A stretch of DNA of 64,000 nucleotides, taken from NCBI GenBank assembly GCA_947166565.1, contig CAMVEL010000001.1:98823-162822 (forward strand), in the 5' to 3' direction. This DNA is from an uncultured Erysipelotrichaceae bacterium (GTDB lineage Bacteria; Bacillota_I; Bacilli_A; RFN20; CAG-826). The position numbers and the translations under genes are program-made. Below are positions 28,801 through 37,642 of the stretch, piece after piece. The notes under the pieces were generated by a model, which had not been told where the DNA came from, did no database searches, and saw only the letters and a program-made list of their open reading frames with translations. The stretch's first letter is position 1; each line of letters opens with the position of its first letter.

Positions 28801-28962
28801 CCCGTCTCCGTCTATAAGCTTGTATGCCACGGCTCCATCGAAGAGAAGGTCCTCGCCTTGCAAGAGAACAAACGTGGGCTTTCCGATTCGCTTATCAAAG
28901 AAGGCGATTCCCTCATCAAGAAACTTTCCGAAGACGATATCCGTTATCTTCTTAGCAAATAG
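25804..28962 (+). CDS. Snf2/Rad54-family helicase
   Basis: [88 protein letters not shown]. Confidence 0.95.
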   Translation: [1052 protein letters not shown]

Positions 28963-28976
28963 AAGGAGGCTTTTGG

Positions 28977-31376
28977 ATGGATTATCGAAGGCTTTATGAA
29001 AAAAGTCTCATCATCGCCCCTAGGGATAGGCAGGACGAATTTCTTTCCTTACGCAAAACCCATCCGACCCTCGATTTCAAACTTATCGATAGGGACTCTT
29101 TCGTTGATAGGGCCGCTTACCAATATGACGAACGGGCGCTTATCTATTTATTGAAGAAGGGCAAAGGCTATCATGAAGCCAAGGAACTTCTAAAGGCTTT
29201 CACTCATTTTAATGAAAATAAAGCATACACATCCCCCATTATTTTGGGATATCTTCCTTTATTCAAAGAGCTTCTAGAGCAGGGGCTGCTTTATAAAGAT
29301 CCCCTACCAGACGCGGATTTTGCGAAACGCCATATCGTAATCTCTGGCTACCATGAATCATCTTCCATCTCCAAATCACTTTCGGAAGCGAAGAACCTCG
29401 ACACCTGTTTCGATTTAATCAAAAAGAATGATGCCTTCCCGGTCGTTAACGTGTTCTCTTCGGCTTTCCTCGAGCTTCACGCGGTTTTTAACCGCATCGC
29501 CTCTCTCTTAGATAATGGAGTTGATATCTCCTCCATTTATTTAGCTAACGTCAACGAAAACCACGCCCCGATGATCGAGGTTCTTTCTAACCTTTATGGA
29601 TTCGCGGTTGATCTTCCTTCATATACCTCGCTTTACGCAACATCCTTAGGAAGGGATTTCCTTAGGTTATTCGATGAATCTGATGGCAAACTTGATGAAG
29701 TGATAGATAGATTAAAGGAGAGTTATTCCTCATCGGCAGACTTTCAAGCTCTTTACCTCAAGGTCAAATATTTCTTTATCCCTGAATTAGATAAGGAAAA
29801 GCAGAAGGAGGTTTATGTTTCTATCTTAAAGGAACTCAAAACGAAGAAGCCCTCAAAGAGCCCTGCCGTCAGAATCCTTAACGGGAATTACGCGAAGGAA
29901 GATAGCCATGTCTTCTATTTGGATTTTTCATTGGAAAGCACCCCAAAAACATATAATGGGTCCCCTATTTTTGATGAAGGGGCCTTAAAAGAATTAGGCA
30001 TTCCGACTAGTCTAGAAAGAAACATAGAGGAGAAAAAGGATTTCATCGATTTCCTTCGTTCGCCTAGCATTGAGATGGTGACCTTCCATGAGAAACATAT
30101 CGCGAATACCTCTCACCTTTCTTCTTTGGTTGGAGACCTCAAATTAAAAGTCAAAGAAGCCAAATTAAGCGATGATAAAAAACCAATCGAATATTCCAAA
30201 GACGTATCCAAGGCCATCGGGCAATCTCTCATCGATAAAAAGAAGACCTATGGGTTAGACGATGTTTTCCTGCCCCTTTATGGCGAAGACCCATTGACCC
30301 CTTATGATAATTCCTTTGATATTCCTCAAGGAGGGGTCAATATCAATCTTGGAACTAATTACGCCTATTCCTATTCCTCTATTGAACAATATTTCAATTG
30401 CCCTTTTAGTTTCTATGTTTCTCATGTTCTCCGTATCAAAGACATCAAAAAAAGGAAGAACACCGATTTAGGGACTCTTGCTCACGCGGCCTTCGATTCT
30501 TTCTTCAAAAAAGTGAGGGAGAATGCCATTTCCGATGAAGATGATCTTCGGGATCTTTTCGATAGGGTTTATGAGGAAGAAAAACTTCGACTCTACGATG
30601 GGGCTAACCTTAAACCTTCCGAGGTCTATCTTCTCAACCTTTCCAAAAAGGATTTATTCAAAGTTGCTATCTACATCTTCCATTCGGAAGAAAGAATAGA
30701 TAGACCCCATTTCTATTATGAAAAACCTATTTACACGAAAATTGGAAACATCAACCTTACGGGCAAAATAGATAAGATAATTACCTTTGCGGAAGAAAAC
30801 GTTGTCGTTATTGACTATAAGACTTATGGCGTTGACTTTTCCAAAGACAAACTCGAGTTCGGCCTGGGCATGCAACTTCCTATTTACTCCCTTCTTAGAA
30901 AAGGTGATAAGGAACTTGAATCATTCAAAACCGTTGGTTTGTTCATCTCCCCAATTGCCTTAGACAAAGATAAAGATACCGATAGCGAGGATATTTCCTC
31001 TTATGGGCCTTCTTTAAGACTACGAGGCATCTTTCTCGATGATAAGGACGCCTTGAAAAACTTCGGAATTACTTTCGGAGGGACCTCCGATTATATCTAT
31101 GGTACAACGCTTACCAAAAAAGGAACGTATTGGTATCCAGGAAGAGAGACCACCGAAGAAGAATTTGAAACCTATGAGGAGAAGGCCAAAACCAAAATCA
31201 TGGAAGCGGATAAGGCCATCTATGATGTCGTTTTCCCGATTTATCCTGCTACAAGAAAGAAACTTAAAGTCAATGGATGCGAATATTGCAATTTCCGGGC
31301 CATTTGCTATTTGAGAGCCTATCAAAAACACATTTTAGTCCCGGGGGAAATGGAGGAAAAAGATGAGCTTGAATAG
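28977..31376 (+). CDS. addB: AddB/RexB-like PD-(D/E)XK nuclease subunit
   Basis: YSYSSIEQYFNCPFSFYVSHVLRI, VVIDYKTYG, C-terminal CEYCNFRAIC (Fe-S nuclease Cys pattern); directly upstream of addA. Confidence 0.82.
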   Translation: MDYRRLYEKSLIIAPRDRQDEFLSLRKTHPTLDFKLIDRDSFVDRAAYQYDERALIYLLKKGKGYHEAKELLKAFTHFNENKAYTSPIILGYLPLFKELLEQGLLYKDPLPDADFAKRHIVISGYHESSSISKSLSEAKNLDTCFDLIKKNDAFPVVNVFSSAFLELHAVFNRIASLLDNGVDISSIYLANVNENHAPMIEVLSNLYGFAVDLPSYTSLYATSLGRDFLRLFDESDGKLDEVIDRLKESYSSSADFQALYLKVKYFFIPELDKEKQKEVYVSILKELKTKKPSKSPAVRILNGNYAKEDSHVFYLDFSLESTPKTYNGSPIFDEGALKELGIPTSLERNIEEKKDFIDFLRSPSIEMVTFHEKHIANTSHLSSLVGDLKLKVKEAKLSDDKKPIEYSKDVSKAIGQSLIDKKKTYGLDDVFLPLYGEDPLTPYDNSFDIPQGGVNINLGTNYAYSYSSIEQYFNCPFSFYVSHVLRIKDIKKRKNTDLGTLAHAAFDSFFKKVRENAISDEDDLRDLFDRVYEEEKLRLYDGANLKPSEVYLLNLSKKDLFKVAIYIFHSEERIDRPHFYYEKPIYTKIGNINLTGKIDKIITFAEENVVVIDYKTYGVDFSKDKLEFGLGMQLPIYSLLRKGDKELESFKTVGLFISPIALDKDKDTDSEDISSYGPSLRLRGIFLDDKDALKNFGITFGGTSDYIYGTTLTKKGTYWYPGRETTEEEFETYEEKAKTKIMEADKAIYDVVFPIYPATRKKLKVNGCEYCNFRAICYLRAYQKHILVPGEMEEKDELE

Positions 31377-34300
31377 TTTCACCTCACAGCAATTGGAAGC
31401 CATCCATTTCCAAGAGGGGCATTGCGTTGTTTCCGCTGGGGCTGGGAGTGGCAAGACAGCCGTTTTGACCGAAAGGGTCTATTGGCTTTTGGTTCCGCCT
31501 TTGGATGAGAGATTCGCCAAAGAATATAAAGAAAAGCATGGGGTTGATTGGAGCCCTGATGATGAAGAAACGCCTCCGGTATTCCAAAAAAACGTAGTCC
31601 CAAAGGCGACTCCGCGCGAGCTTGTGGTTTTGACTTTCACTAACGCCGCCGCATTTGAGATGAAGGAACGCGTTAGGGTAAAACTCGCTAATCATGAAGC
31701 CACCAAACATCTTTTGGCTTCTTTTGAAGAAAGTGACATCACCACATTCGATTCCTTTAACCTCCGACTTGTTAACCAAAACCATTTCGCTCTTGGACTA
31801 GATTCCGAGGTCGCCGTTTTGGACGAAGGCTTTGTCAAGGTCTATAAGCAAAGGCTGATTCGTGAGGTAACGGAACCTTATTTTGAAAGGGCGTTAATGG
31901 GCGAAGAACCATATTTTGCCAATTTCGTTGATAAAACATCGAAGAAAGACCTCAACAACCTATATTCTTTCGTTAGGCGCCTCTTAAGCGTTGCCGAACT
32001 TTCCGATGACCCAGTTGCTTTCCTTTCTGCTTATAAAGATAACTATGAAACCGACGAATGGCTCAATCATAGATTCAACGAATTTGAAGCTCATATCCGT
32101 AATCAATTACGCAAAGCCAGAAAATTCTTTGGAACTTACGAAAATGGAGTTTTATCAGATTTAGATTGCGCATTCGTTGATGCTTTGCTTGGTTGCGCCT
32201 CTTTTTCCGAGATGCATAACAAAATAACCGGTGGCCTTCAATTCCCCGATAAACCAGACGACCTTGGAAGCGATTCCGATGTTGCGATAAGGAATAATGT
32301 CAAAAATAAGATAATTCTCCCGATCATCAGTTATCTAAAGAAGGACAAAGAGACCTATATCCAAGAAGCAAAGGAAACCTATCCTTACCTTGATTTTGCC
32401 ATCAAGATGGCTTTAGATGTCGAAAAACGCCTCATGGATTTCATGAAATCTCACGCTTCATATTCTTTTCCGTTTATAGCTAGTTTAGCTTTAAAGGCAC
32501 TTAATATCGATTCGGTTCTGAAAAAGGTCAAAAACAGATATCGTTTCGTCATGGTTGATGAATATCAAGACACAAGCGATATCCAAGAAAGCCTCCTTAG
32601 AAAACTGGATAACGGCAACTTTTTCGCGGTTGGCGACATCAAACAATCCATATATAGGTTTAGGAACGCGAACCCCCGCATTTTCCTTAATAGGGTAAAC
32701 GAATGCAGAGAAGGCAAAGGAAAACTCATCACCCTTCCTGACAATTTCCGTTCCCGCAAGGAAGTAATCGATGATATCAACGATATCTTCCTGAAGATCA
32801 TGAAAAAAGACGCTGGAGGAGTTAATTATGAAGACAATCATGCCCTGGCCCCTTCAAATCGTAATTATGATTTGACCTCTTCACAGGAAGAATATGGTCT
32901 TTCCGTTATCGATTATGAACTAGACCCATCTGTTAAGGATCCTCAAAGCGTTGCAAGAGTTATTGCTAAAGACATTGCCGATAAGGTCGCCAAAGGCTTC
33001 CGAGTACATACCAAGGAAGGCGGGAGGCCTTGCCAATATGGGGACTTCGCCGTTTTGATTTCCCGCAAATCGGGTTTTTCCGAATATGTCCGCGCCTTTA
33101 AGGAAGCTGGTATCCCCCTCTCTCTAATGGACGCTTCAGACATTAGAAAAGATGATATCTACCTCCTAATAAAATCATTGATTTCCCTCGTCAATATGAT
33201 TGTGACCGAGGAAGTCGACTTAAACAAAACAAAGTATTTCATCGCTTCGATTGCAAGAAGTTTCCTCTTTGATTACGAGGACAAAGTCCTTTATGAAGCG
33301 ATTAAGAATAACACCTACGAGGATTTCCCCTTCTATAAGAAATTAATAGAAGACAAATACCTCCTTAAATCCAAAGGACCTCTAGGGGTCTTCGATTACC
33401 TTAGCGATTCCTTTAACTTCCTTGAAGGTCTAACAAGGCTTGGAGGCATCAAGGAAAACCTTTCCAAACTCCTTTCTATCCGCGATATGGCCAAAACCAT
33501 CGAAAACCTTGGCATGGGTCTATCGGATTATTTGGATTACCTCAGCGATTTCGATGAATTCGATTTCAAACTGGAGGTCTCTGTTGGAACGAGGGAGAAA
33601 TCCGCGGTCGCTTTGATGTCGATGCATAAATCCAAAGGCCTTCAGTTCAAGATTTGCTATTATCCCGAGCTTTACGCAAAACCCAATTCCGACAAAGACC
33701 CTGTCAAAGGCAACAAAGACCTAGGGATGGTGGCCCCATATTTTGATGGGGGCTCAAGAAAGAACACTTTCCTTTGCGAGCTTTATTCCGATAGGGACAA
33801 GGCCGAAGAAAGAAACGAGAAGATGAGGCTCTTCTATGTCGCTTTGACCCGCGCCGAAGAAAAAATGATTGTCCTTGTTCCTAAAGAAGATATCGATCCG
33901 AAAACCGGAGAACGGAAGGAAAGGAAACTTCCTCTTGATTCCTCTTTTGCTGACTTGATGCTTGATTTCTTCCTCCTTTCTGGGAAGACGTGCCCACATG
34001 TTGACGCTTCAGCGATAGATTCCGTTTCGGTTTCGTCTTCCTCGGAAGCGCCAACTGCAGAAGAAGAAATAGAATTCAAATCGGTTAGGGTCGCTTATCA
34101 AGAGAAGGAGTCGCATAGAGCCTCTAAGGAATTGAGCGAACCCCTTGACCCGGGAAAGCTGATTTTCGGTACACGCCTCCATCGTTTTATGGAATTCGCC
34201 TCATTTAAGGACAAGACTCTCCCCGAAGGGACTCCCGAAAAGGAGAGGAAGATTCTCCAGAAGGTTTTGGAACTGCCCTTATTCAAAGACGCGGATAAGG

Positions 34301-34542
34301 CAATAGAATTCCATGAATACGATTTCGATGATGAAGAATTTGGCAACGGCTCCATCGACTGCTTCCTTCTTTACGATGACCATATAGACCTCATCGATTT
34401 CAAGACGAGGTCGATAGACGAGAACGCCTATTCGAACCAGCTTTCCGTCTATGAAAAGGTCCTTTTGAAGGCTTTCCCCGATAAACGAATCGACAAATAC
34501 CTTCTTTCTCTCGCTTTATGCGAGGTAAAAAGAGTATCCTAA
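31363..34542 (+). CDS. addA: AddA-type UvrD/Rep helicase-nuclease
   Basis: CVVSAGAGSGKTAVLTERV, VMVDEYQDTSDIQESLL, MSMHKSKGLQFKICYYPEL, LRLFYVALTRAEEKM, LIDFKTRS. Confidence 0.93.
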   Translation: MSLNSFTSQQLEAIHFQEGHCVVSAGAGSGKTAVLTERVYWLLVPPLDERFAKEYKEKHGVDWSPDDEETPPVFQKNVVPKATPRELVVLTFTNAAAFEMKERVRVKLANHEATKHLLASFEESDITTFDSFNLRLVNQNHFALGLDSEVAVLDEGFVKVYKQRLIREVTEPYFERALMGEEPYFANFVDKTSKKDLNNLYSFVRRLLSVAELSDDPVAFLSAYKDNYETDEWLNHRFNEFEAHIRNQLRKARKFFGTYENGVLSDLDCAFVDALLGCASFSEMHNKITGGLQFPDKPDDLGSDSDVAIRNNVKNKIILPIISYLKKDKETYIQEAKETYPYLDFAIKMALDVEKRLMDFMKSHASYSFPFIASLALKALNIDSVLKKVKNRYRFVMVDEYQDTSDIQESLLRKLDNGNFFAVGDIKQSIYRFRNANPRIFLNRVNECREGKGKLITLPDNFRSRKEVIDDINDIFLKIMKKDAGGVNYEDNHALAPSNRNYDLTSSQEEYGLSVIDYELDPSVKDPQSVARVIAKDIADKVAKGFRVHTKEGGRPCQYGDFAVLISRKSGFSEYVRAFKEAGIPLSLMDASDIRKDDIYLLIKSLISLVNMIVTEEVDLNKTKYFIASIARSFLFDYEDKVLYEAIKNNTYEDFPFYKKLIEDKYLLKSKGPLGVFDYLSDSFNFLEGLTRLGGIKENLSKLLSIRDMAKTIENLGMGLSDYLDYLSDFDEFDFKLEVSVGTREKSAVALMSMHKSKGLQFKICYYPELYAKPNSDKDPVKGNKDLGMVAPYFDGGSRKNTFLCELYSDRDKAEERNEKMRLFYVALTRAEEKMIVLVPKEDIDPKTGERKERKLPLDSSFADLMLDFFLLSGKTCPHVDASAIDSVSVSSSSEAPTAEEEIEFKSVRVAYQEKESHRASKELSEPLDPGKLIFGTRLHRFMEFASFKDKTLPEGTPEKERKILQKVLELPLFKDADKAIEFHEYDFDDEEFGNGSIDCFLLYDDHIDLIDFKTRSIDENAYSNQLSVYEKVLLKAFPDKRIDKYLLSLALCEVKRVS

Positions 34543-34550
34543 TAAGGAAA

Positions 34551-35693
34551 ATGGAAGAAGAAAAGAAAAACACCCCTGTCGAAAACGGGGCTGAGAAAGC
34601 CCGTTTCCACGAACTCCTCAAGGCCATGAAGGTCCCTGAGTCCTTTGATTATGACTTCCTTTTCGAGACATACGAGACGATGATCGAAGGGGCTAACGAT
34701 ATCCAAACCGAGAACCCGATCATCCGCAATATGTCGCTTAATCCATTGGAATTGACCCTTTATATGGTTAACGAGCATGGTTTTTATCTAGCTTCCCATA
34801 AGGACAAGATGGAATCGAAATCCTTTAAGGACGACGAGGATTATATGGCTTATCTTGCTTCGGTCACCCTCGATAAATTCTTCACGAACGAACGCCTCGC
34901 TTACAAGATGGGGACCCTTACCTCCAGATTCTCCCCGAGCATGTCGACCCTTGACCTCTATTTGAATTTCATCCTCGGGATGCTTTCCCGTTATAAGCAA
35001 AACGAGCCTTCGAAAACCCTCGTTGTCGATATACTCAACAAAGGTTTCCAAATCGGAAAATGCGTTTCCTCCCTTCTTGAAGGCGGTTTTGAGACTGAGG
35101 CCTTTTCCTCTTGGAGGACCCTTCATGAGAATGAATGCATCCTCTCAATAATCGTAAAATACGGGACCCCCGTTATCGAAAAGTACCTCCGTCACATGGT
35201 TTACGGGACGGCTTTCCGCGGGGGAATCGCAAGCAAAGAGGAAACCGACGCGATCTTCGTCGAAATCAAAGAGAACATGCATGCGGTTGGCTTAAAGAGC
35301 AAAGACATGAAACGCTATATCGAATATGGCTGGATGCTAGGCGTGCCCAATGTCATGGAGATAGAGGGCTTCAAATTCAATTTCCGCGATGGCGTCCAAC
35401 GCGTCGCCGGGCTTTCCGCCTATTCGAAAGTCTACGAGATGAGTAGTGAAGTCGCCCATAGTTCCCCATTATTGATTTATTCCCGTAAACACTATTTCTT
35501 CTCGATGGCCCTGCTTAACCTTTACGAATCATTCTTTAGGTTAGAGAAAATATTCACGACCCTTTATATGTCCAGCGTCTCGGAAGAAGAGAGGAAACGT
35601 TACATCAACATGCGTAACCTCTATTACGGAGAGCTTCTCGGATGCTACGAGGTTGAGAAACGCCGCTTCGCTTCCTTAAGCAAACGAAAATAA
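34551..35693 (+). CDS. DUF5677-like protein
   Basis: LLEGGFETEAFSSWRTLHENECILSIIVKYG ... YEMSSEVAHSSPLLIY. Confidence 0.6.
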   Translation: MEEEKKNTPVENGAEKARFHELLKAMKVPESFDYDFLFETYETMIEGANDIQTENPIIRNMSLNPLELTLYMVNEHGFYLASHKDKMESKSFKDDEDYMAYLASVTLDKFFTNERLAYKMGTLTSRFSPSMSTLDLYLNFILGMLSRYKQNEPSKTLVVDILNKGFQIGKCVSSLLEGGFETEAFSSWRTLHENECILSIIVKYGTPVIEKYLRHMVYGTAFRGGIASKEETDAIFVEIKENMHAVGLKSKDMKRYIEYGWMLGVPNVMEIEGFKFNFRDGVQRVAGLSAYSKVYEMSSEVAHSSPLLIYSRKHYFFSMALLNLYESFFRLEKIFTTLYMSSVSEEERKRYINMRNLYYGELLGCYEVEKRRFASLSKRK

Positions 35694-35724
35694 GCGACCC
35701 ATTACCATAATTTCCAAGAAAAAA

Positions 35725-35757
35725 ACCTGCATCCCCATGGCGGAAGCAGGTCTTTTT
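35725..35757 (+). terminator. Rho-independent terminator
   Basis: ACCTGC...GCAGGT followed by CTTTTTG. Confidence 0.6.
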
Positions 35758-35769
35758 GTCTATCGCCGA

Positions 35770-37422
35770 TCAGACGTCCGCGTAACATGAGCCACCGATG
35801 AATTCCCTCATTAGGGAGTTCGATGGAACCCATTTTTCGTCAATCGGCGTGAAGAACTTAAGCATTGAGAGGAGTCGCGCGGCCGCTGGGTAATAAGGCG
35901 AATCCATGTCGATGGCCTTCAACAAGGGCATCGCGTATTTGCGAAGGACAGGGAGCTCATAGGAGAGCATGGAATTGAAGACGTAATCACTGCCTTCCTG
36001 ATTATCGTAGATCCAGCGGAATTCACCAGCCCTGACGCTTGGCCACATGCCAAGGGTCTCCTCAGCGGAAGAACCACGGAACTGGTTATCCCTGACGATG
36101 CGGCGGATAAGACGCAAGTCGGTGAGGGATAAGGGGTTATGGTTATCGAGGTTGATTTGGGCCTGCGGGGAGATGAAGATCTTGAATTTCTTGTTCTTTG
36201 GGATATCGCTAGTCATCCTCTCGTTAAGCGCGTGGATGCCTTCGATGATGATCGGCTCGTTCTTCCCTAAGCGAAGCGTCCTTCCAGGAACCTGTTTCCC
36301 AAGCTGGAAATCGTATTTTGGAAGTTGGACTTCCTCACCGTTGATGAGGTCAACCATGTTCTGGTTGAACAAGGCGATATCAAGGGCCTCAATCGATTCG
36401 TAATCGGGTTTGCCTTCATCGTTAAGGGGGTATTGGTCCTTTGGAAGGTAATAGTCATCTAGCGAGATACGGACCGGATGGATGCCCCTGCTAAGGAGTT
36501 CGATGCGGAGACGGTTCGCGAATGTCGTCTTGCCGGAAGAGGAAGGACCGGCCACGCAGATTAGGGCGATATCGTCGATATCGTCTTCGATGAGTTGGCC
36601 CAGTTCGCAAAGTTGACGGTTATGACGGGCTTCGCAGATGTTGATGAATTCGATGTCCCCACGGGTCTCGATGGTTTCGTTGATTCGGGCGACTTGGTCG
36701 CTTCCGATGATTTTGGCCCAGTCATGGCTTTCCTTTAAGGTCCTACCGAATGTTGGGGCATCCTTGAATTCTGGGATTTGCCCTTTGTTTTCGGCACGTG
36801 GATATTGGAGAAGAAGCCCTGGAGCATAAAGACGGAGCTTATAGGAAGTGATGTAACCGGTGGATGGAACCATATGGTGATACATATAGTTTAGATAACC
36901 ATCGCATTCATAAAGGTGGACGGTTTTCTCGGGACGGTATTTAAGAAGGGAGATCTTATCCTCGAATCCTCTTTCCCTGAAGATTTCCGCGGCCTCCTCA
37001 TTAGGAACGACCTTGCGGATAAGACGGTAATCGGCCTTGATGATTTCCTCGATTTCGTGGTTGATGCGGATGAGCATGTTCGTGTTGGCGGAAACCTCGG
37101 GGTTGAGGATATGAATGGACACGCAACGCGAAACGTTATACGCGAAACGGATTTTGAGGTTTGGATAAACCCTATCAAAAGCCATCGCGACGATATAGCG
37201 TAAGCAGGCTTCGTATAATTTCATGGCTTCTGGGTCGGAGACGGTGAGGAATTCGACCTCGCTATCGCCGCGAAGCTCATAGGTAAGTTCCCTTGTGCGG
37301 TTGTTGACCCTAGCCGCGATGATCTTTCTTTCGGGATCCCTATCGCCAATAAGATCGAGGAGGGTGGTATTGCTTTCAAGGAAGAGTTCGCCATGTCCCT
37401 TGATATTGACTCTATAACTCAT
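35770..37422 (-). CDS. Uridine kinase-like nucleoside kinase with TGS/ThrRS-like N-terminal region
   Basis: ICVAGPSSSGKTTFANRLRIELLSRGIHPVRISLDDYYLPKDQYP, IIIEGIHALNERMT; start taken at MSYRVNIKG. Confidence 0.88.
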   Translation of the reverse strand: MSYRVNIKGHGELFLESNTTLLDLIGDRDPERKIIAARVNNRTRELTYELRGDSEVEFLTVSDPEAMKLYEACLRYIVAMAFDRVYPNLKIRFAYNVSRCVSIHILNPEVSANTNMLIRINHEIEEIIKADYRLIRKVVPNEEAAEIFRERGFEDKISLLKYRPEKTVHLYECDGYLNYMYHHMVPSTGYITSYKLRLYAPGLLLQYPRAENKGQIPEFKDAPTFGRTLKESHDWAKIIGSDQVARINETIETRGDIEFINICEARHNRQLCELGQLIEDDIDDIALICVAGPSSSGKTTFANRLRIELLSRGIHPVRISLDDYYLPKDQYPLNDEGKPDYESIEALDIALFNQNMVDLINGEEVQLPKYDFQLGKQVPGRTLRLGKNEPIIIEGIHALNERMTSDIPKNKKFKIFISPQAQINLDNHNPLSLTDLRLIRRIVRDNQFRGSSAEETLGMWPSVRAGEFRWIYDNQEGSDYVFNSMLSYELPVLRKYAMPLLKAIDMDSPYYPAAARLLSMLKFFTPIDEKWVPSNSLMREFIGGSCYADV

Positions 37423-37459
37423 TTTTCTTTTACTACCTCCATTTCGTTCGTAGCGGCAT

Positions 37460-37488
37460 AGTTTAATTTGTAACCGCTTACAAATCAA
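37460..37488 (-). promoter_or_regulatory. Promoter TTGATT-17-TAAACT with a cre/LacI-family-like palindrome in the spacer
   Basis: ATTTGTAACCGCTTACAAAT at 37466-37485 matches the B. subtilis cre consensus TGWAANCGNTNWCA exactly. Confidence 0.6.
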
Positions 37489-37572
37489 GAGGCTAATAAA
37501 CGAGTTTCTCCGATGAAAGGAGAAGTGCGTTTGATAATGGTATGCTTTTTTACCACAAGTGTATGAAAAATC

Positions 37573-37603
37573 TTTACAAGATTTGCCTCCGTTGCTCTAT
37601 AAT
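37573..37603 (+). promoter_or_regulatory. Putative promoter (TTTACA-19-TATAAT) of the phosphofructokinase gene
   Basis: Perfect TATAAT about 40 bp upstream of the start. Confidence 0.5.
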
Positions 37604-37642
37604 GCTACACGTCAGAAATCGGGCGAAAGGAGTTTTTTATTT

